Shown here in pieces: positions 51,614 through 64,000 of a stretch of DNA of 64,000 bases; within the stretch, counting starts at the first letter, position 1, and every line of letters begins with the position of its first letter. The translations under genes were made by a program, and so were the position numbers. Under the pieces are notes generated by a model. That model had not been told where the DNA came from and did no database searches. It saw nothing but the letters and a program-made list of their open reading frames with translations. Source of the stretch: Lobosporangium transversale (lineage: Eukaryota > Mortierellomycota > Mortierellomycetes > Mortierellales > Mortierellaceae); contig NW_019028980.1 in NCBI RefSeq assembly GCF_002105155.1, forward strand, positions 930,001 through 994,000, read 5' to 3'.

Positions 51614-52204
51614 CTTGTTTTTGCTTCACTTGTTTGAGATGAAATGTGTTTGTATTTAGGATGTTGAGACAAAAAAAAAAAAGAACAGAGTTTAAGAGGT
51701 ACGGTAAATGTACATACATGAATAGAGGTTACAGTTCAGAGCCTTGAACACATTCCCTTCTGTGTGGAAAATCACAGCCACTTATTAGAGATTTTGAATT
51801 TAGCCTCAGTGGTATCAATTGTTTGTGTCAAACATTCTTTTCCTGACACAAAACCAAGAACCATGGAGTGCCATGAGTGCATTTTGTTCAATTGGCCAAC
51901 AGTCCGAGATTGGTGGCGTGCAATAGTGCAATATCAGGTGACAACCGTTTCCAAACTCCCATCACTACCCAACTCGCAGTGAACCACATACTAATAAGGA
52001 TGCTCTCTCTTTATTTAATATTGTTACTATTGGAGCATGCTGATTTCCATCATCATCATTCTCATCATCTCCATTGCTTTTTTTCCATTTCAGACTTTTC
52101 TCATTATCATAAACCCATCAGGAAAAAAAAAAAAAAAATAGTAAAAGAAAAAGGCCAAAATGGTTCAAAAGAGAAGAAAGGTTGGAATTTTTTATTATTA
52201 TTAT
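51614..52204. promoter_or_regulatory. upstream region of ATG16
   Basis: 591 bp between ATG16 and the 3' end of the Ser-rich gene, both on the - strand. Contains TCATCATCATT repeats near 52050. No ORF with conserved features. It should hold the ATG16 promoter. Confidence 0.4.
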
Positions 52205-53176
52205 TCATACAACAATGACTTGCATTCTGCGGCTTTTGGCATTTCCTCCCATCCCACGGACATTCAGGAATCGGGTTGACTGGGTACTAATAGCATCAAG
52301 TGACAATGGTAGTGGGTCCATACTACACAGGTCGTCCTTAACACAACCAGTGTCACTACTAGAGTGGAGTGATGTTGGGGAACTTGGTGAGCTTGTGGGC
52401 GAGGACGAGACGGAGGAAGATAATGAGCCAGAGTCCGTCAAGGCCGGGGTCGATGGTGCCGATGATGACAACGATGACGAAGAGGAGAATGAGGAGGACG
52501 AGGACGTGGATAAAGACGAAAAAGACCTTGACTGTGCACGCTGGGGACGATAAGGATGAAAACCATGAGGACGGGTTTCAGAGGGTACGGAGGTAAGCTC
52601 TGAGGCCGATACTGGAGATGACGATGGCTTGCGAGTGTGGAGAATGAGAAGGTTGCGACTCTGGTCATAGACATTACTGCTTCTGAAGGACGTGAGGTCG
52701 CGAGACCATCGCTCCCCTGCTACCCTAACTGTGGATGACGACACAGGAGAAGATACGGATAGACTGGAAGGGGAGCTGCTGAATTCCAGATGTGAACCGG
52801 TCTGTGACAAGGCCAACGGAGCAAGAGTGTTGACCCCTGAGGAGTCCTCCTGAGAAGACTTTGCTTGCTCCTCATTGTCTGAAGGACTAAACTGTTGGTC
52901 ATATTTTCGAATGTCAACAGCCATAGTCAAAGAAGGGTCATTCTGGATTCGGAAAGAGAAGACAATTCCCTTGGACGGATCGTCCTGAGATGGCGATCTT
53001 CTGGGTGTGCTTTTTTTGCGACCACTTTGGGCGAGATCAAGCGGCTGGGGAGATGGCGAGGAAGCATTCGACGGAGCCTTACTGTTGTTATTGCTGTAGG
53101 TACTACTGCTTCGCTGTGAGTATGTTGTATGTGCAGGCTGTTTGGTCTTACGGGCAGCTGCCTTTTTCTTTGCCAT
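52205..53176 (-). CDS. orphan Ser-rich basic protein, 323 aa
   Basis: A single exon. The start ATG at 53176 opens MAKKKAAARKTKQPAHTTYS, a Lys/Ala-rich segment resembling a nuclear localisation signal. A longer upstream open frame is non-conserved and Phe/Leu-rich, so the MAKKK start is preferred. The middle has a possibly ordered block (KGIVFSFRIQNDPSLTMAVD, IRKYDQQFSPSDNEE) and later VAGERWSRDLTSFRSSNV, then a long polySer stretch, and the tail ends in TRFLNVRGMGGNAKSRRMQVIVV. There is no membrane helix. Family not recognised. Confidence 0.68.
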   Translation of the reverse strand: MAKKKAAARKTKQPAHTTYSQRSSSTYSNNNSKAPSNASSPSPQPLDLAQSGRKKSTPRRSPSQDDPSKGIVFSFRIQNDPSLTMAVDIRKYDQQFSPSDNEEQAKSSQEDSSGVNTLAPLALSQTGSHLEFSSSPSSLSVSSPVSSSTVRVAGERWSRDLTSFRSSNVYDQSRNLLILHTRKPSSSPVSASELTSVPSETRPHGFHPYRPQRAQSRSFSSLSTSSSSSFSSSSSLSSSAPSTPALTDSGSLSSSVSSSPTSSPSSPTSLHSSSDTGCVKDDLCSMDPLPLSLDAISTQSTRFLNVRGMGGNAKSRRMQVIVV

Positions 53177-55357
53177 GATGTTAATTGGATTGTATAGTTT
53201 CGATAAGGTATTTACAGTTGAAGAAAAATGATCAAGGCAAAGAGTTGAATGCAGAGTATTTGGCTTGCAGTAGCGTGAATAAGTAAGAAGAATTACAAAA
53301 AAGAACAAGGACAAGGACAAGGACAAAACGAATGGAGTAAAAAACAAAAGAATCAAACAAAACAAAGTAAACAAAAATTAAGCAAGAAGAGAGAGAGAAG
53401 AGAGGAGAGAGGAGAGAGGAAGAAGGAATTGAGCTGACATCCGGATCCAAAAAAGTTCGTGATGGACAGTACAGAATGAAGACGAAATAAGAAAAGAAAG
53501 AGAAAGAGAAAGGAGAAAGAGAAAAAAAGTGTGTGTGAAAGATAGTCCATTTTGATGAGACCAATGTCCGCCACGATAAAACCAAGATGGACTGACTGAA
53601 GAGACAGGACCATTGAGAAATATAAACATTTTTTATTTATTACAGAATAAAAAATAGACAAGAACAAAGTTTTTTTTTTTTGCATGTGTGTGATGTTAAT
53701 GATTTACACATTAAAACAATGTCCCACTAGCCTAAGCCATGCCATGTCACTTTTACTTTTTCTTTCCTTTTTTTCTTTTCACACATAACACAGTCATCTT
53801 TCCTATTTTGCTCACCCCTTCATCTTTTGGAACGCATGCGAATATGATGAAGTCTCATTTGCTTTCATTCATTCGCTCTTCCTCTCACTTTAACAGTCCC
53901 GAAACATTCTATGTTAGATATCTGTTATATTTATTACCCCCATTAATAGATAGAGCCAACTTCAACGAAAATAGTCTATCATCTCATGTTCCATGGATGC
54001 AGAATGAATAAGGAAAAATGGCTCAGAAGGCTGTATTACTGTTTGAGGGTCAATTACTTTTTGTGACAATGTGTGGACGCCAAACTGTCCCACTGGAAAG
54101 GAATGCTCTGTCACCCCATTGCTCAAACACGGGCTTGACATGCATGGACCCTGTTTTTTCTTCCTTATTTTATTCTTATACTCTTTTGTGTATTGCCATG
54201 ATGTGAATAAAGCAAGGGAGGTCTGCTATTCAAAGCAAAAATGTAAAACAATTCACAACTAATATATGAAGTGAATGGTTGCGACAAATAACTATATCTG
54301 CAATCCATGTCCCATTGAGATGGGATAGGATTGTAGTAAGAAAGTCTCATTCTCTCCAAAACACAAGTGTGTGCAACCACAAATGTTATTTTGTACCCAC
54401 AAGTATTCGTCATTGTGTCGGTAATGCTAACATTTACACCTCTTTATTTCCCCCCCTTTTTTCTCTTTTTCGCCATGGCTCCATTTCTGAATGCCCCATT
54501 CTTGGCATGCAGTCTTTGGCTTGACTTTGCAAACGCGCACAGTCCAACTCAAGCTCACAGAGCAGTGCTCTGTCTTCCTTTTCTCCATATTGGCTGCTTC
54601 TCACTGTTGTCTCGATCAAGAGACTAGAGCAAGCAAATCTTGTGCGTGTCGCGTCGTTGAATGTGCGTGTGAGCAATTGTGTATGCGAGAGGAAAAGGAG
54701 AGAAAGCTCTCTGCTCTGTTCGCTCCTCCAATCCCCGCGCAATGCCATGCCTCCTATTCTGTCTCCCCCAATTTCAATTTCACTTCTTCTGTAATGTGTG
54801 TATTGACTCTGTTCCTGTTGCAACTGCTGTCGTTGCTGTTGTTTAGTTATCATTTCTCCTTGTTTCTTCAAAAGAAAACAACCACGTCCCAAATGAAGAA
54901 AAGGGGGAAAGAAAAAAAAAAAAAAAAAGAGAGAGGGAGAGAACAATAACGATGGAAAAACGGCTGTTGTTGTTCATCACTTTTGACCTTTTAGTAATTC
55001 GGCTGTTTGCCATAACGTCTCATATTACGCCCAGCACTGCCTGACCCAATTGGTGACGCTGGATGGATGATCAGTCTAAACAATAAGCTCTTTCAGATGT
55101 ATGCCTCTGAACTCTGCTGGCGTTGTTGCTGTGCTTTTTTTTTTCTTTTCTTTTCTCCTTACTCTTCAAAGCTTTACTTTATTCTACTACTCAACACCTG
55201 TACTTTCCTTGATATTACGACTTTGCCTCTCAAAGATCATCATTTACCACCACGGGTGTTATTAATTTATACCCTATTTCCACCATTTTTATCTTCCATT
55301 TCACCACAATACGGCACTGCATTTTTTTCCTTTTCTTTTGTAAATACTAAACAAAGG

Positions 55358-55389
<32 letters not shown>

Positions 55390-55898
55390 AGGGAGAGAAT
55401 AAACGTCCTGTCAAGCTACTCACTGGTTCCCAGAACCTTGAGGAATCCATTCCTCCTTCTGTCCCTACGCTCATTCCATTCCATTCAGAAAAGAACGGCT
55501 CACTCGTCCCTCTCCTTCCCTTTCTATCTGTCCTTACTATCCTTATTATAATAATAATTATTTTCAAATCCGTCCGTCCGTCTTTGCTTTCCCTCACTCA
55601 CACACTCTTTATTTCTCCTTCCTCCTCTCCTTTTCTTCTTCACTCTTTTTACTCATTACGTCTTCCTTCTGCTACGACCCATTGGAATTCCTTTTTGTAT
55701 TTCATTCACTAATTCACATTTACTTTAAACACTGTTTCTACGGTGCCTACAGGTTATTCTACTGAAGCCTCAAAGAAATAAAAATACAGAAATAAAAGGG
55801 TTTCAGAACACTTAATCGTCCACTTTTTATTTTCAAGTCCGCAGTTTCCTGTCTTCTCCTTCTCCTTCCCAGCCTCAATCGACCCGCAATCCGCCGCG
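53177..55898. other. 2.7-kb intergenic region, no gene seen
   Basis: Divergent promoter region between the Ser-rich gene (-) and the KIN4-like kinase (+). A purine-rich block (GAGAGAGG, GACAAGGACAAG) at about 53310-53530 lies close to the Ser-rich gene. Pyrimidine-rich sequence precedes the kinase start. A runs near 54910 and 55358-55384. Short open frames lack conserved features. Confidence 0.4.
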
Positions 55899-62084
<6,186 letters not shown>

Positions 62085-62577
62085 AGGGAGGGAATTGACA
62101 TACATAAAAAGTTTTTTATTTGGTGTAACATGATAATTAAAGGTCTCGACCAATCAAAAAGATTTTGCTTATGCCATATGTGAATAAGATATGTACCCGG
62201 CTCTATTCATCACTCTTCTGTGAATACATCCATTCTACCCTACTTTATTTTATTTAATGAAGAAAGTGGAATGACAGTTTATCCCAAACTTATATTTTAG
62301 ATGATCTTACTCTCCATTCATAAGACAATGGCGAGGATGATATATAACTCTTGTTTTAAGAAGAAGTAGAAGAAAGCTTAGATCATTAATGAGTTAATCT
62401 CCCTTGATGGAGGTAAATAGGAGAGGAGAGAAGGAAGGAAGCAAGAACCTTAAAGAAAAAAAGGTCTACAGCTTCTTTTCTTTAAGTACAACAAGAGCAG
62501 CATGCTCTTCCTTTTTTTCCCTTTTTCAGAAATCTCACAAGAAGAAAAGAGGAAAAAAAAAGCGAAACAAAAGTAAA
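62085..62577. other. intergenic, kinase 3' flank
   Basis: AT-rich sequence after the kinase stop codon with no gene seen. Confidence 0.45.
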
Positions 62578-62649
62578 TGATCTACGCAGGGGTCGAACCT
62601 GCAATCTCCTGATTCGTAGTCAGACGCCTTTCCATTGGGCCAGTAGACC
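62578..62649 (-). tRNA. tRNA-Arg(ACG)
   Basis: Folds as a complete cloverleaf of 72 nt without an intron. On the - strand the acceptor stem is GGTCTAC/GTAGATC with discriminator A. The D arm is GCC...GGC. The anticodon stem TCTGA/TCAGG encloses loop CTACGAA, so the anticodon is ACG (Arg, CGN codons). The T arm is GCAGG-TTCGACC-CCTGC. CCA is not encoded, as expected in eukaryotes. Confidence 0.93.
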
Positions 62650-62753
62650 GTTTTTGAACTTGATATACGTTGCTTATCGTGATTATGTTAAATGACAAGT
62701 CTACCGATTAACATCACGTGAACTTATTTACAATAGCGACTTAAAGCTGTTGC

Positions 62754-62774
62754 TTAGGACCTACGCTTGACCCA
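62754..62774 (+). repeat. left target-site duplication of the SINE
   Basis: A 21-bp sequence starting TTAGGACCTACG and ending CTTGACCCA that is repeated exactly at 63458-63478, flanking the tRNA-derived element. Confidence 0.88.
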
Positions 62775-63457
62775 GCCCAATGGCTGAGTAGTATACTCGT
62801 CAGGGCACCCCCCTGTCTAGCCCAGGGGCCGGGTTCGAGTCCTGGTTAAGGCACATAAAGTGAAGCAAACATGTGCCAGGTCAGGGATTTGCTTGAGTTT
62901 TTATACTTTCTCTCCGAGACAGCCTAGTGTTCTCCGCTAAGGCTAAGATCGTGGGTGCACTACCCTAAGTCGCCTGGCTGGCCACATGTCTTAGGTTTAT
63001 ATTCCACCCCCCAGCCGAACCAGCGGTACATCTGGCAGCACATCCCCCCCATCCACCCACTTGACTAGGACAGCGATGATCACAAAGTTTGACGGAGTCC
63101 AAAGTAGAAATTTCAGACCAATCCCGCAAGATTTGGGTCCACATGCCAGTGGATTTGATCGAATAGAAAAAAAATTAAAAGTCGTCCTTAGCTAGAGTCG
63201 GCACGCCAGCCTCCGCGGCTTTTCACGGGCGCAACAGGCCACATCGGAAGGATGGACTTCGAGTACCGATCACGGTGTACATTGGTAGAGAAAAACATGG
63301 ATACGAATTGGCTCTTCACAGCCATGCCGTGCGAACTTTGAGAGTTTCGCTTGTTTCATAGTTGAGGGCGATATCATTACTTTAGAGCGAGATTATGAAA
63401 TAAAATTCCTCACCTCTGTGGGTTCTTGTTAACAGGAAAAAAAAAAAAAAAAAAAAT
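62775..63457 (+). mobile_element. tRNA-derived SINE, 683 bp, apparently full length
   Basis: The element begins GCCCAATGGCTGAGTAG. It has an internal RNA polymerase III promoter: an A-box at 62781-62791 (TGGCTGAGTAG) and an exact B-box at 62832-62842 (GGTTCGAGTCC), with a degenerate tRNA-like head to about 62852 (anticodon-type stem CCCCTG/CAGGGG). A tRNA-unrelated body of about 580 bp follows, then a run of 21 A at 63437-63457. Both sides carry the same 21-bp direct repeat, as expected of target-primed reverse transcription by a partner LINE. It encodes no protein. It is long for a SINE. Nearby is an intact tRNA-Arg gene, but the head is not an obvious copy of it. Confidence 0.85.
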
Positions 63458-63478
63458 TAGGACCTACGCTTGACCCAT
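63458..63478 (+). repeat. right target-site duplication of the SINE
   Basis: Exact copy of the 21-bp sequence at 62754-62774, directly after the A21 tail of the element. Confidence 0.88.
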
Positions 63479-64000
63479 CGCAGATAAGGTTCTGTTGCAG
63501 AGCTTGTTAGGATAGCGGCGGTGGTCAACCGCGGAAAGGATGGGGGCGAATCCTTTCCTGTAACAGGATGTTATCGACGTTAAACATGGTGGTGAGCTGT
63601 GGCGATGGTTACGCGACATTTGAAGGGGCTTACCGAGGGAAGGTGACAAGACTTATGGCGACTGTAAAAGCGATTCTCTCCGGACGTTGGAGCATCAAGT
63701 ACATTCTAGACTAGATATTTTTTTGAGTTTATAGCGTTGTTCGTTTAGAGAAACAGATTGTAATAAAAAAAAGAAAAAGTGGCTTAAAGCGGTCGCTTTG
63801 ATCAACAAAATGGAGGTTGTTTTTTCTTGCACACAACAGGTCGAGTAGGAAAATAAATCCTACATGACCTCGTGGGACATTATCACAAAAAAAAAAAAAA
63901 AAAAAAAAAAGAGTTTGCACATAGTGTTTGCAGGAAAGAAGAGAAACTAAACCAAACATTAGCAGCGTATGGGTTTTTGATCAGCAGACATGGTTTCCGC
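63479..64000. other. right-end flank, no gene seen
   Basis: Continuation of the host sequence interrupted by the SINE. GC content is higher than in the neighbouring intergenic DNA around 63480-63690. A hairpin AAAGGA...TCCTTT occurs near 63535-63556. No complete tRNA or ORF recognised. An A run lies at 63888-63910. Confidence 0.35.

Noticed and set aside
54434-54949. Opposed open frames of 150-170 codons upstream of the kinase
   Set aside because: They are low-complexity, lack conserved motifs and fit promoter or UTR sequence better.
63492-63566. Second tRNA-like sequence after the SINE, with a 7-bp CTGTTGC/GTAACAG end pairing
   Set aside because: The anticodon loop lacks U33, the T arm cannot form a 5-bp stem with a 7-nt loop next to the acceptor stem, and no B-box consensus is present. 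It is at best a decayed tRNA-like sequence.

Overview
The window is nuclear DNA from a fungus. It has short GT-AG introns (about 45-200 nt, a few near 1 kb), dense homopolymer A/T runs in introns and intergenic DNA, and many Q/S/N/H-rich proteins. An animal-like ATG16 with WD40 repeats, a NAPE-PLD-type hydrolase and a KIN4-type kinase suggest an early-diverging, Mucoromycota/Mortierellomycota-like lineage. That placement is inference; no rRNA or mitochondrial marker is present.

Layout, left to right: an orphan low-complexity protein (951-3099, +); a small unresolved gene on the minus strand (about 3675-4320), divergent from an EMC8/9 subunit (4576-5689, +); a CKS1 cell-cycle protein buried in polyglutamine (6907-8844, +); cytosolic aspartate aminotransferase (9204-11204, -); an orphan (13391-14981, +); a divergent lipid-signalling pair, NAPE-PLD-like hydrolase (15277-17299, -) and long-chain-base/sphingosine-1-phosphate phosphatase (17751-20088, +); a TBC-domain protein with degenerate catalytic fingers (21293-23436, +); a GNAT acetyltransferase (23882-24773, -); a 992-aa low-complexity protein (25417-28395, +); a signal-peptide/Cys-rich/TM/SH3 membrane protein (28745-31315, -); two tandem aldo-keto reductases (33251-34665 and 35176-36764, -); a small single-pass membrane protein (37938-38601, -); and a 977-aa low-complexity protein (41699-44632, +).

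From about 45.2 to 48.8 kb lies a gene-poor island with a decayed Ty3/gypsy reverse transcriptase. Then come ATG16 (48874-51613, -), an orphan Ser-rich protein (52205-53176, -) and a very large KIN4-like kinase whose C-terminal KA1 domain appears split by about 340 residues (55899-62084, +). The right end has a tRNA-Arg(ACG) gene and, 105 bp away, an apparently intact 683-bp tRNA-derived SINE with A- and B-boxes, an A21 tail and a perfect 21-bp target-site duplication.

The genes are mostly housekeeping or signalling functions (ER membrane insertion, cell cycle, amino-acid and lipid metabolism, autophagy, membrane traffic) and do not form a pathway cluster. Exon models were made by hand from reading frame, splice consensus and phase. 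All multi-exon CDS totals reported with a residue count divide by three.
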